Assembly (NCBI RefSeq): GCF_039523175.1
Contig: NZ_BAAAEU010000010.1
Location: 124,001 to 188,000 of the forward strand
From: Dokdonella_A soli
GTDB taxonomy: Bacteria > Pseudomonadota > Gammaproteobacteria > Xanthomonadales > Rhodanobacteraceae
Reading direction: 5' to 3'
DNA length: 64,000 nucleotides
Made by a program: the position numbers and the translations under genes. The notes under the pieces were generated by a model. That model saw only the letters and a list, made by a program, of their open reading frames with translations. It did no database searches and was not told the origin of the DNA. Below, piece by piece: positions 19,003-27,836 of this stretch. Position 1 is the first letter of the stretch. Every line of letters begins with the position of its first letter.

Positions 19003-21033
19003 TTAGAGCAGGGGGACCAGCAGCAGCGCGACGATGTTGATGATCTTGATCAGCGGGTTCACTGCGGGGCCCGCCGTGTCCTTGTACGGGTCGCCGACGG
19101 TGTCGCCGGTGACCGCGGCCTTGTGCGCGTCCGAGCCCTTGCCGCCGAAGTGGCCATCCTCGATGTACTTCTTCGCATTGTCCCAGGCGCCACCGCCGGT
19201 GGTCATCGAGATCGCGACGAACAAGCCGGTGACGATGGTGCCGATCAGGACGCCGCCGAGCGCCTTCGGGCCGAGCAGGAAGCCGACCAGGATCGGCACG
19301 GCGACCGGCAGCAGCGACGGGATCATCATTTCCTTGATCGCGGATTGGGTCAGCAGGTCGACCGCGCGCGAGTAGTCCGGCTTGGTCGTGCCTTCCATGA
19401 TGCCCTTGATCTCGCGGAACTGGCGGCGCACTTCCTCGACCACGCTGCCGGCCGCGCGGCCAACCGCTTCCATCGCCATCGCGCCGAACAGGTACGGGAT
19501 CAGGCCGCCGATCAGCAGGCCGATGATGACCATGTGGTCGGAGATGTCGAACGTGAAGATCTTGTCCGGGTGCTCGGCGCCAAGCTTGTGCGTGTAGTCG
19601 GCGAACAGCACCAGCGCAGCGAGGCCAGCCGAGCCGATCGCATAGCCCTTGGTGACCGCCTTGGTGGTGTTGCCGACCGCGTCGAGCGGATCGGTGACCG
19701 CGCGCACTTCCGGCGGCAGTTCGGCCATCTCGGCGATGCCGCCGGCGTTGTCGGTGATCGGGCCGTAGGCATCGAGCGCGACGATCATGCCGGTCATCGA
19801 CAGCATCGCGGTCGCGGCGATGGCGATGCCGTAGAGGCCGGCAAGGTGATAGGCGCCCCAGATCGCGGCGCACACCGCGAGCACCGGCCATGCGGTCGCC
19901 TTCATCGACACGCCGATACCGGCGATGATGTTGGTCGCGTGGCCGGTCGTCGACGCCTGCGCGACGTGGCGCACCGGGCCGTACTCGGTTGCCGTGTAGT
20001 ACTCGGTGATCACGACCATCGCGCCGGTCAGCACCAGACCGATCACCGCGCAGCCAAAGATGTTCCAGACGCCGTAACTCGAGTCGGCCATCAGCTGCTG
20101 GGTGACCGGGATGAACCCGAGCAGCGCGATCACGCCGGAGACGACCACGCCCTTGTACAGCGCGTTCATGATCTTGCCGCCGGCACTCGCTTTCACGAAG
20201 AACGTGCCGATGATCGAGGCAATGATCGACACACCGCCGATAACCAGCGGATACAGCACCGCGTGCGCGCCGGCCTCGGCCGCCATCACGCCGCCGAGCA
20301 GCATCGTCGCGATCAGCGTGACCGCATAGGTCTCGAACAGGTCCGCGGCCATGCCGGCGCAGTCGCCGACGTTGTCGCCGACGTTGTCCGCGATCACCGC
20401 CGGGTTGCGCGGGTCGTCTTCCGGAATGCCGGCTTCGACCTTGCCGACCAGGTCCGCGCCGACGTCGGCGCCCTTGGTGAAGATGCCGCCGCCGAGGCGC
20501 GCGAAGATTGAGATCAGCGAGGAGCCGAACGCGAGACCGACCAGCGCATGCAGCGCCTGTTCCTGGGTGCGGCCGAAATGCATCAGTGCGACGAAGTAGC
20601 CGGTGACGCCGAGCAGGGCGAGGCCGACCACCAGCATGCCGGTGATCGCGCCGCCGCGGAACGCCACGGCGAGTGCGGCCGGGATGCCGCTGCGCGCGGC
20701 TTCGGCGGTGCGCACGTTCGCGCGCACCGAAATGTTCATGCCGATATAGCCCGTCAGGCCCGACAGGATCGCGCCGATCGCGAAGCCGATCGCGGTGCCC
20801 CAGTCCAGCGCGAAGCCGATCACGACGAACAGCACGACGCCGACCATGCCGATCGTGCGGTACTGGCGGTTCAGATACGCGCGCGCGCCCTCCTGGATCG
20901 CCGCCGCGATCTCCTGCATGCGCGGATTGCCGGCCGGCTTGGCGAGAATCCAGCGGATCGACCAGACGCCATACAGAATCGCAAGCACCGCGCAGACCAG
21001 CGCGATCAACAAACCGTGGTCATGAAACAGCAT
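19003..21033 (-). CDS. hppA: membrane-bound proton-translocating pyrophosphatase, K+-independent type
   Basis: A 676-residue protein with about 16 hydrophobic segments. Signature motifs include the substrate loop beginning DVGADLVGKVEAGIPEDDP and continuing DNVGDNVGDCAGMAADLFE, and later GNTTKAVTKGYAIGSAGLAA. Lys in GNTTKA instead of Ala marks the K+-independent H+-pumping subfamily. The enzyme couples PPi hydrolysis to proton export, or can run in reverse. The ATG at 21033 has GGGAGGG upstream; longer in-frame extensions lack family sequence. PPi-PFK lies upstream on the same strand after one intervening gene. In methanotrophs these two genes are known to be co-transcribed. Confidence 0.97.
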   Translation of the reverse strand: MLFHDHGLLIALVCAVLAILYGVWSIRWILAKPAGNPRMQEIAAAIQEGARAYLNRQYRTIGMVGVVLFVVIGFALDWGTAIGFAIGAILSGLTGYIGMNISVRANVRTAEAARSGIPAALAVAFRGGAITGMLVVGLALLGVTGYFVALMHFGRTQEQALHALVGLAFGSSLISIFARLGGGIFTKGADVGADLVGKVEAGIPEDDPRNPAVIADNVGDNVGDCAGMAADLFETYAVTLIATMLLGGVMAAEAGAHAVLYPLVIGGVSIIASIIGTFFVKASAGGKIMNALYKGVVVSGVIALLGFIPVTQQLMADSSYGVWNIFGCAVIGLVLTGAMVVITEYYTATEYGPVRHVAQASTTGHATNIIAGIGVSMKATAWPVLAVCAAIWGAYHLAGLYGIAIAATAMLSMTGMIVALDAYGPITDNAGGIAEMAELPPEVRAVTDPLDAVGNTTKAVTKGYAIGSAGLAALVLFADYTHKLGAEHPDKIFTFDISDHMVIIGLLIGGLIPYLFGAMAMEAVGRAAGSVVEEVRRQFREIKGIMEGTTKPDYSRAVDLLTQSAIKEMMIPSLLPVAVPILVGFLLGPKALGGVLIGTIVTGLFVAISMTTGGGAWDNAKKYIEDGHFGGKGSDAHKAAVTGDTVGDPYKDTAGPAVNPLIKIINIVALLLVPLL

Positions 21034-21434
21034 CGAACCCTCCCTTGACTTGCCAGGACTAAGACGGACAACGGGGAAAATCATGCGCAACGACCCGAGT
21101 ATAGCCACGGCTTCGCGAAACGCGCATTGGCGCGACGCAGCATGCCGGGCACCTTTGGAGGGTGGTGATGATGGCGTTCGCGGAAGGTTTCGTGATGATC
21201 GGGAACGTCGCGCTTTTCCGCGTTGGAACCGGACGATGACCTGTTCCACGACGCGATCCCGGGCGCAGCGGTGATGCCGGCGAGTTTCTCGGTGCTGACG
21301 GCGGACGTCGGCGCGGGAAGCCTGCTGCCGCCGCCGAAAGATCAGCCCGGCCCGCAGTGGCAGCCCGCGATAGCCGAGTGGATGTGCGCGTTTCTTGGAG
21401 GGACTGCGCGCTCAGTCGCCGATCGCGCCGGCAG
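21034..21434. other. 400-base gap without a convincing gene
   Basis: The gap lies between the hppA start and the convergent-facing end of the next gene on the strand. It should contain the hppA promoter, though I could not fix -35 and -10 boxes. On the plus strand a GGAGGGTGGTG stretch precedes ATGATG at 21168-21173, but that frame closes after about 23 codons. Another frame stays open from 21223 to 21456 (77 residues, for example LPPPKDQPGPQWQPAIAEW), overlapping the end of the 21435 gene. Neither resembles a family I know. They could be decayed remnants. Confidence 0.4.
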
Positions 21435-23042
21435 TCATCTGATCCGGCGGTACTGACGCACCGAAACGTGCGACCTCCGCCCGGTAGCCTCCATGCCGAT
21501 TTCGACCATGCGGTCGCGCGCCAGCAGCAGAAAGCGTATGCGGTCGGAGTCGGCGGATTCCGCGTCTTCGCATTGCATCAGCACCTGCTTATAGCGCTTG
21601 CGCCGATCGAGGGGCGCGAGCGCCTGCCGCGCTTGCGCGGCGTCGATGTAGCCGAGCGCCGTGTGCACGTCGCCGTTGGGAGTCTCGTCGGGCAGATAGG
21701 TCAGGCCGCCGCTGTAACGCAGGGTGCATGCGCCGACATTGGCGAACGGCTCGGCGGCCTGTGCCGCGGTCACGCTCATCGTCATGCCGCGGCCGTCGCG
21801 GCGGATGACCGCATCACCGCTCGCCGGCTGCATCGGCTTGTCCCAGTCTTGTGTCTGCGCGGCGAGCCGCCAGCGCCCCGCCCACGCGGGATTGAGCGCT
21901 TGTGTCGTGCTCTGCATGCCCTGCGGCACCCATTCGTGAAGACCGACGCGATGCAGCAGGAACACGCCCCAGCGCGGATCCTGCTTCAGCCAGGCATCGA
22001 TGGAGGCTTCGGTCGCCGCCAGCGTTTCGGCCAGTTCGTGGCGGAACTGCGCATCGTCCGCGCCGGAAACGGCGATCTCCTCCATCGAATCGCCGCGCGG
22101 CACGAAAACCCGGGTCGGCGACGAGCGCCAGTAATGCGGACCGGTGTAGATCCGTGGACTGCCGCCGAAGTACAGGCGCCGACCCCAGGTCAGGTATCCC
22201 GGTGTCAGCGCTTGGCGATTGACGCGCAACGCCGAAAACGCACTGGTTCTCCAGCTCTCGTACGTGCCCGGCGTCACCGTGAATGCGCGCGGCGCATCCT
22301 GCAATGCGGCTTCGATCACTGCGTAGTTCCGGTAGGACTGCAAATCATCGGCGGTCCTGGCGACGTTGCCGTCTGTGGACACTTCCATCGTGTCGAAGCC
22401 GAGCGCGCCGTGACGGATCGCCTCCAGCGCGCGCTGTTGGCTGTCGAGCTGGCTTTTGCGTTGACCGGGGGATTGCTGCCAGTTCGGAAACTCGATGTCG
22501 AGCGCCGCCGTGAAACCGATTTCGCGCAGGCGTTTCATCGCGACCGATTTTCGCGGCTCCTCGTCGCAGGTCGACTCGATGCCGCTGCGATCGAGCGCCT
22601 TGGTCGTCGCGCACTGGCGCAGGATGACTTCGGCCACGGTATCGCCCTTGGCGATTGCGTTGCGGATCGCGGGCAGCCATGCGTTGTTGAATGCGGCGAA
22701 CAGCTTTTGATACGCCGCGTACCTGCGCTGGACGTTCTCGATGCAGGCTTGCTTGGCGCGCTGCTGGCGCCGCTGTGCGCGGTCGTCGAGCGGTTCGTCG
22801 GCCTCGCCGCCTTCGCGTTCGCAGACCTCGATTTCAGCGTGGTCGCTGCCGTCGGCGTAGCGCGCTTCGACGACGGCCACGTCGTGGCGCAGCCGCCACA
22901 CATCGATGTAGCCCCGCGCGTCCACCGCCGGCGAGAATTGAAGTCCATCGCGACCCGTCGCGGTTCGCGACCCTGCCGCTGCGGGTTCGAGGCAGCCACA
23001 TGCGAGCAGCGCGGCGAGCGCCGCGCCGAGACGAAATCCCAT
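21435..23042 (-). CDS. hypothetical lipoprotein, function unknown
   Basis: A 535-residue protein whose N-terminus (MGFRLGAALAALLACGCLEP) has a plausible lipobox with Cys15, so it is probably an outer-membrane or periplasmic lipoprotein. The rest is soluble, with an Arg/Gln-rich charged helix (about residues 75-105), paired Cys residues, and aromatic-rich stretches such as YLTWGRRLYFGGSPRIYTGPHYW. I see no enzyme motif and do not recognise the family. It lies between PPi-PFK (77 bases upstream) and hppA on the same strand, so it may be carried in their transcript. Confidence 0.7.
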   Translation of the reverse strand: MGFRLGAALAALLACGCLEPAAAGSRTATGRDGLQFSPAVDARGYIDVWRLRHDVAVVEARYADGSDHAEIEVCEREGGEADEPLDDRAQRRQQRAKQACIENVQRRYAAYQKLFAAFNNAWLPAIRNAIAKGDTVAEVILRQCATTKALDRSGIESTCDEEPRKSVAMKRLREIGFTAALDIEFPNWQQSPGQRKSQLDSQQRALEAIRHGALGFDTMEVSTDGNVARTADDLQSYRNYAVIEAALQDAPRAFTVTPGTYESWRTSAFSALRVNRQALTPGYLTWGRRLYFGGSPRIYTGPHYWRSSPTRVFVPRGDSMEEIAVSGADDAQFRHELAETLAATEASIDAWLKQDPRWGVFLLHRVGLHEWVPQGMQSTTQALNPAWAGRWRLAAQTQDWDKPMQPASGDAVIRRDGRGMTMSVTAAQAAEPFANVGACTLRYSGGLTYLPDETPNGDVHTALGYIDAAQARQALAPLDRRKRYKQVLMQCEDAESADSDRIRFLLLARDRMVEIGMEATGRRSHVSVRQYRRIR

Positions 23043-23118
23043 GGTGTTCCCCTGAATGGATGACCGGACGTTGCGACCGGTCCAAGCGTGAGGAACGATA
23101 GCAGCGTGCGCCGGCGCG

Positions 23119-24372
23119 TCAGCGACGCCAATCGGGCAGTTTCTTCGCGACCGCGGCGTTTTTCAGGGCAACGTATTTGGGCAGGCCACCGGTGCCGTAC
23201 GGTGGTGGTGCCTCGCCACGCATCAACGGCGCGAGATAGCGGCGCGCCGTGTCGGTGATGCCATAGCCATCGCGACGCAAGAAGGTCTTAGGCAGCGTCT
23301 TCTCTGTATTCGCGATCTTGGCCAGCGGCGCCGGCGCGATCTTCCAGCGATAGGGTGCATCCGAGCTGCGCACGATCACCGGCATCACCGCGTTATGGCC
23401 GGCCAATGCATACTCCACCGCGGCCTTGCCGACCGCCTGCGCATGCGCGAGATCGGTGGCGGAAGCGAGATGCCGCGCCGAGCGCTGCAGGTAGTCGGGC
23501 ACGGTCCAGTGCACCTTGAAGCCGAGCACATCCTTGACACGCGCGGCCAGATGCGGGGCGACGCCGCCGAGCTGGGAATGGCCGAACGAGTCGGTGCCGC
23601 CGGCTTCGGCGACGAAGCGTCCGTCGGCATAGTGGATGCCTTCGGAGGCGACCACCACGCACCAGCCGACGCGCGCGACCGTGGCTTTCACCCGTTCCAG
23701 GAATGCCGCTTCGTCGAATGTGCGCTCCGGGAACAGGATCAACTGCGGTGCATCGTCCGTTCCGGCGCCGGCCATGCCGGCGGCCGCCGCGAGCCAGCCT
23801 GCGTGGCGGCCCATCACCTCGTAGACGAACACCTTGGTCGAGGTGTCGGCCATCGCGGCGACGTCCAGCGCGGCCTCACGCACCGACACCGCGGTGTATT
23901 TCGCGGCCGAGCCGAAGCCGGGACAGCAGTCGGTGATCGCCAGATCGTTGTCCACGGTCTTGGGCACGCCGATGCAGGCGAGCGGATAGTCGAACTCGGC
24001 GGCGATCTTGGACAGCTTGTGCGCGGTATCCGCCGAATCGTTGCCGCCGTTGTAGAGAAACCAGCGGATGTCGTGCGCGCGGAATACGTCGATCAGGCGT
24101 TCGTAGGGCGCGCGGTCCTGCTCCGGGGCTTTCAGCTTGTAGCGACACGAGCCGAACGCGCCGCCAGGGGTGTGGCGTAGTGCCGCAACCGCGGCCCGGC
24201 TTTCCTTCGAGGTGTTGATCAGCTCCTCACGCAGCGCGCCGAGGATGCCGTTCCTCGCCGCCAGCACCTCGACCTTGTGTTTACGTGCGGTCTCGATCAC
24301 CGCGCCGGCGGTCGCATTGATCACCGCGGTCACCCCGCCCGATTGCGCGTACAGCAGCCTGCCCCGATTCAT
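23119..24372 (-). CDS. pfp: pyrophosphate-dependent 6-phosphofructokinase
   Basis: A 417-residue phosphofructokinase. The donor-specificity positions are those of PPi enzymes: NGGNDSADT has Asp where ATP enzymes have Gly, and VPKTVDNDL has Lys in place of the Gly of PGTIDND. Other landmarks are YAQSGGVTAVINA at the N-terminus and EVMGRHAGWLAA, which binds fructose 6-phosphate. The reaction is reversible and serves both glycolysis and gluconeogenesis, saving ATP. The ATG at 24372 has GGAGGAAG upstream; an ATG further upstream at 24402 is less likely. hppA and ppa nearby handle the same metabolite. Confidence 0.94.
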   Translation of the reverse strand: MNRGRLLYAQSGGVTAVINATAGAVIETARKHKVEVLAARNGILGALREELINTSKESRAAVAALRHTPGGAFGSCRYKLKAPEQDRAPYERLIDVFRAHDIRWFLYNGGNDSADTAHKLSKIAAEFDYPLACIGVPKTVDNDLAITDCCPGFGSAAKYTAVSVREAALDVAAMADTSTKVFVYEVMGRHAGWLAAAAGMAGAGTDDAPQLILFPERTFDEAAFLERVKATVARVGWCVVVASEGIHYADGRFVAEAGGTDSFGHSQLGGVAPHLAARVKDVLGFKVHWTVPDYLQRSARHLASATDLAHAQAVGKAAVEYALAGHNAVMPVIVRSSDAPYRWKIAPAPLAKIANTEKTLPKTFLRRDGYGITDTARRYLAPLMRGEAPPPYGTGGLPKYVALKNAAVAKKLPDWRR

Positions 24373-24527
24373 GCTTCCTCCTCGTCCGACGCGGTTTGAC
24401 ACTGTTCTGGCCAGCCGCTAGCGTTACCGTCATTCTAGATTGGCGTGGAATGCGCGTCCTGCGCTGACGCGGCCCAGTCGACTACCTTTGGCGAATGCAA
24501 ACGCCCTCGCGGCGGCATCGGAGCATC

Positions 24528-25118
24528 ATGCGACTCGTTCTACTCGGCGCGCCCGGATCGGGCAAGGGCACCCAGGCGGAGATCCTGAAGACCGAGCTGG
24601 GCGTCCCGCATATCTCCACTGGCGACCTGCTGCGTGCTGCGGTCAAGGCGGGCACGCCGCTCGGGCTCAAGGCCAAGGCGGTCATGGAGGCCGGTCAACT
24701 GGTCTCCGACGATATCGTGCTCGCGATGCTCGAGGAGCGCCTGGAAAGACCCGACGCTACGGCAGGATTCATCCTCGACGGCTACCCGCGCAACGTCGCC
24801 CAGTGCGAGGCGCTCGAGGCGCTGCTGGCGCGGATCGGGCAGCCGTTCGATGTCGCGATCAAGCTCGATGTGCCGAGCGAATTGATCGTTGACCGCATCG
24901 CCGGTCGCGCCGCGGCCCAGGGCCGCAAGGACGATACGCCGGAAACCGTGCGCGAACGCCTGCGCGTCTACGCCGAGCAGACCGAGCCGGTCGCCAGCCA
25001 TTTCGCGCAGATCGGCAAGCTCAAGATCGTCGATGGCGTCGGTGAGCTGGCGGAAGTGTCGCGGCGCATTCTCGCGGCGTTGCCGGCACAAGATGGCGAC
25101 GATCGCCTGCGCGCCTGA
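24528..25118 (+). CDS. adk: adenylate kinase
   Basis: A 196-residue enzyme starting MRLVLLGAPGSGKGTQAEIL with the P-loop GAPGSGKGT, then the AMP-binding HISTGDLLRAAV, the FILDGYPRN motif and the LID-proximal Arg residues (DRIAGRAAAQGRKDDTPE). The LID is the short type without zinc-binding cysteines. It converts ATP and AMP to two ADP. The ATG at 24528 has GGAG upstream, and the P-loop then falls at the usual position; the in-frame ATG at 24495 would add 11 residues. It is divergent from PPi-PFK, with a 155-base gap that must hold both promoters. Confidence 0.97.
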   Translation: MRLVLLGAPGSGKGTQAEILKTELGVPHISTGDLLRAAVKAGTPLGLKAKAVMEAGQLVSDDIVLAMLEERLERPDATAGFILDGYPRNVAQCEALEALLARIGQPFDVAIKLDVPSELIVDRIAGRAAAQGRKDDTPETVRERLRVYAEQTEPVASHFAQIGKLKIVDGVGELAEVSRRILAALPAQDGDDRLRA

Positions 25119-25172
25119 GCTGCTTGCACGTGTTGTGTTCGCGTCGGCGGCGCGCTTGAAGCTGCGCGCGCG

Positions 25173-25721
25173 ATGAATTCCCCACGTGCCCCGTTCCTGT
25201 CCGGCCTGCCGGCCCGGGTCGTCAACCTGTGCCGCTTGCGCGGCGGTCCACAGGACCTGCCGTATTCGCCGAACCTGCTCGCTCTGCTGGTCGTGGCCGG
25301 TACGGCGCTCGATGCGTTGACCGGCGGGCTGCTCGGCGAAGTCGGCACCACGCTCGCGCGTTCGCTGCTCTCGACCGGCGTCGTGCTCGCACTGTGCTGG
25401 CTCGCGCTCGCGATCCGCAACCTGCGCAGCCGCTTCGTTCAGACCGCGACCGCGCTGGTCGCGTGCAGCATCGTGTTCTCGCTGCTGCAATTGCCGCTGG
25501 CGCTGCTGGCCGGGCCGCCGCCCGTGAACGCAGGCGCGTTGACCGGTCTGCAATTGCTGCTCGGTTGGATCACGATCGCACTGTTTGTCTGGCAGCTCAG
25601 CGTGGACGCGCACATCATGCGTCACGCGATGGAAGCGCCCTACGCGCTCGCGTTCGCGCTGGTGGCATCGTGGGTGCTCGCGTATTGGGCGTTCGATCGC
25701 CTGCTGCTCGGTGCGGGCTGA
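25173..25721 (+). CDS. small polytopic membrane protein, function unknown
   Basis: A 182-residue protein with four or five hydrophobic segments (starting at about residues 33, 60, 85, 120 and 155) and a basic N-terminal loop. No catalytic motif or known family is evident. It starts 54 bases after adk and ends 26 bases before mpl, so it is likely read with both. Some gammaproteobacteria carry an uncharacterised membrane protein in front of mpl, and that is all context offers. Confidence 0.72.
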   Translation: MNSPRAPFLSGLPARVVNLCRLRGGPQDLPYSPNLLALLVVAGTALDALTGGLLGEVGTTLARSLLSTGVVLALCWLALAIRNLRSRFVQTATALVACSIVFSLLQLPLALLAGPPPVNAGALTGLQLLLGWITIALFVWQLSVDAHIMRHAMEAPYALAFALVASWVLAYWAFDRLLLGAG

Positions 25722-25747
25722 ATCGGAATTCTTGGCAAGCGATCGAC

Positions 25748-27100
25748 ATGCGACTGCACATCCTCGGTATCTGCGGCACCTTCATGGGCGGCATCGCCGC
25801 GCTTGCACGCGAACTCGGCCACACGGTCGAGGGTTCGGATGCGAACGTGTATCCGCCAATGAGCACTCAGCTCGAACAGCTCGGCATCGCGCTGAAGCAG
25901 GGCTTCAAGGCCGAGCACCTGCAGCCGGCGCCCGAGCTCGTCGTGGTCGGCAACGCGCTGTCGCGCGGCAATCCGGCGATCGAGCACATGCTCGACGCGC
26001 GCCTGCGCTACGTGTCCGGTCCGCAGTGGCTCGGCGAGACCCTGCTCGCGCAGCGCCGCGTGCTCGCTGTCGCGGGCACACACGGCAAGACCACGACGAC
26101 CTCGCTGCTTGCGTGGATCCTCGAGTCGCAGCAGCTTGCGCCGGGCTTCCTGGTCGGCGGCGTGCCGGCGAACTTCGGTGTGTCCGCGCGCGCGGGCGCC
26201 GGGCCGGATTTCGTGATCGAAGCGGACGAATACGACACCGCGTTCTTCGACAAGCGCTCGAAGTTCGTGCACTACCGGCCGAGCATCGCGATCCTCAACA
26301 ACCTCGAGTACGACCACGCGGACATCTTTCCGGATATCGCAGCGATCCAGCGCCAGTTCCATCACCTCGTGCGCACCGTGCCGGGCAACGGCCGGCTGAT
26401 CGTGAACGCCGAGGACGCACGTCTCGCCGAGGTGCTCGGACAAGGCTGCTGGACGCCGGTCGAGAGCTTCGGCATCGACGCCGGCGACTGGCGTGCGCGG
26501 CTGACGGCAGCGGACGGATCGGCGTTCATCGTCTCGCACAAGGGCCGCGAATTCGGCGAGGCCCGCTGGGCGCTCAGCGGCCGCCACAACGTGATGAACG
26601 CGCTGGCCGCGCTCGCCGCGGCACACGCGGCCGGCGTCGATATTGAACGCGCGCTGGCGGCGCTGAGCGAGTTCCGCAACGTCGCGCGGCGCATGGAACT
26701 GGTCGGTGAGGCCGGCGGCGTGCGTGTCTACGACGACTTCGCGCACCATCCGACTGCGATCGCGACCACGCTCGCCGGCCTGCGCGCGAAGGTCGGCAGC
26801 GCGCGCATCCTGGTCGGCATGGAGCCGCGCTCGAACTCGATGCGCATGGGCGCGCATGCGGACGAGCTCGCGCCCAGCCTGCGCGACGCCGACGCGGTCG
26901 TGTTCCTCAAGCGCGCCGAATTGTCGTGGGATGCGACACGAGTGGTAGCCGCACTCGCCGGCCGCGGCCGCACCGCAGCCGGCGTCGATGAACTCGTCGC
27001 CGCCCTGCGCGCCGAAGCGCGCGCCGGCGACCACGTCGTGTTCATGTCGAACGGCGGCTTCGAGAACGCACCGCGACGGTTTCTCGCCGCACTCGGCTGA
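25748..27100 (+). CDS. mpl: UDP-N-acetylmuramate:L-alanyl-gamma-D-glutamyl-meso-DAP ligase
   Basis: A 450-residue Mur-ligase-fold enzyme beginning MRLHILGICGTFMGGIAALA, the Mpl-specific N-terminus. It continues with the ATP loop GTHGKTTTTSLLAWILE, the SNALSRGNP-type region (GNALSRGNPAIEHML), EADEYDTAFFDKRSKFVHY and DDFAHHPTAI. It reattaches recycled murein tripeptide to UDP-MurNAc in the cytoplasm. I placed the start at the ATG at 25748 because it matches Mpl N-termini; the frame is open upstream for about 500 bases inside the preceding gene, but that part has no similarity. It complements the wall genes at 37-47 kb. Confidence 0.96.
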   Translation: MRLHILGICGTFMGGIAALARELGHTVEGSDANVYPPMSTQLEQLGIALKQGFKAEHLQPAPELVVVGNALSRGNPAIEHMLDARLRYVSGPQWLGETLLAQRRVLAVAGTHGKTTTTSLLAWILESQQLAPGFLVGGVPANFGVSARAGAGPDFVIEADEYDTAFFDKRSKFVHYRPSIAILNNLEYDHADIFPDIAAIQRQFHHLVRTVPGNGRLIVNAEDARLAEVLGQGCWTPVESFGIDAGDWRARLTAADGSAFIVSHKGREFGEARWALSGRHNVMNALAALAAAHAAGVDIERALAALSEFRNVARRMELVGEAGGVRVYDDFAHHPTAIATTLAGLRAKVGSARILVGMEPRSNSMRMGAHADELAPSLRDADAVVFLKRAELSWDATRVVAALAGRGRTAAGVDELVAALRAEARAGDHVVFMSNGGFENAPRRFLAALG

Positions 27101-27165
27101 GGCGATCCGCCAGGCGCGCTGCGTTGCGCTTTTCCGTTCGCGACGCAGGGCCTAGACTGACTGCA

Positions 27166-27753
27166 ATGCTGAAGGCGATTCCGCTGTTCCCGCTCGACAC
27201 CGTGCTGTTTCCCGGCGGCCCGCTCAGGCTGCGCATCTTCGAACAGCGCTATCTCGATCTGGTGCGCGACTGCGCGCGCGACGGTCGCGCCTTCGGCGTC
27301 TGCCTGATCCTCGAGGGGCGCGAAGCCGGCGAACCGGCGTTGCCCGCCGCGGTCGGCACGACGGCGCGGATCACCGATTTCTACACCCTGCCGGACGGTC
27401 TGCTCGGGATCAGCGCGGAAGGCGGCGAGCGCTTCCAGGTCGCCAGCACGCGCGTGCGCGATAACGGCCTCGTGTACGGCGAAGTGCGCTTCTGGCCGGA
27501 TGAACCGGCGGTCGCGGTGCCGCCCGAGCACGGGCTGCTGGCAACGATCCTGGAACGCCTGCTCGACGAGATCGGCGGCGTGTTCGCCAAGGTCGAGCGC
27601 ACCCGCTACGACGACGCGAGCTGGGTCGGCTTCCGGCTCGCTGAAACCCTGCCGCTCGCGCAGCCGGAGAAGCAGCAATTGCTGCAGATGACGGATCCGC
27701 TGCAGCGGCTCGCCCGGATCCAGCACTACCTGCCGAGGTTCCAGCGCGCGTGA
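27166..27753 (+). CDS. LON substrate-binding domain protein (YcgB/peptidase S16-like)
   Basis: A 195-residue protein consisting of one Lon N-terminal (PUA-like) domain: IPLFPLDTVLFPGGPLRLRIFEQRYLDL at the start, then CLILEGREAGEP, and GISAEGGERFQV. It has no AAA+ or protease part, so it is a stand-alone LON-domain protein, not the protease. Such proteins are common and may bind unfolded substrates; the role is unproven. The ATG at 27166 puts the conserved LFPLDTVLFPG at residue 6 as in relatives. A perfect inverted repeat begins 4 bases after its stop. Confidence 0.88.
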   Translation: MLKAIPLFPLDTVLFPGGPLRLRIFEQRYLDLVRDCARDGRAFGVCLILEGREAGEPALPAAVGTTARITDFYTLPDGLLGISAEGGERFQVASTRVRDNGLVYGEVRFWPDEPAVAVPPEHGLLATILERLLDEIGGVFAKVERTRYDDASWVGFRLAETLPLAQPEKQQLLQMTDPLQRLARIQHYLPRFQRA

Positions 27754-27756
27754 GTC

Positions 27757-27823
27757 GGGGTCAGAGTCATTTTCCTCGCAACCCGCATGCCGACGACGAA
27801 TTGCGGAAAATGACTCTGACCCC
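27757..27823. repeat. 19-bp perfect inverted repeat (RAYT-type REP pair)
   Basis: GGGGTCAGAGTCATTTTCC at 27757-27775 is repeated as its exact reverse complement at 27805-27823, with 29 bases between. GGGGTCAGAGTCATTTTCC-type sequences are characteristic of repeats mobilised by REP-associated tyrosine transposases. No such transposase is in the window. The element fills the gap between two genes, and its right end is 13 bases before the gloA start. Confidence 0.85.
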
Positions 27824-27836
27824 GCTGGAGAAGCCC

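Noticed and set aside
21223..21456. 77-residue frame as a gene
   Set aside because: There is no ribosome-binding site or known family, and it overlaps the 3' end of the 21435 gene; it is kept only as an unresolved stretch.
25229..25747. N-terminal extension of mpl by about 170 codons
   Set aside because: The frame is open only because of high GC. It overlaps a membrane-protein gene, and Mpl proteins begin at the MRLHILGICGTF point.
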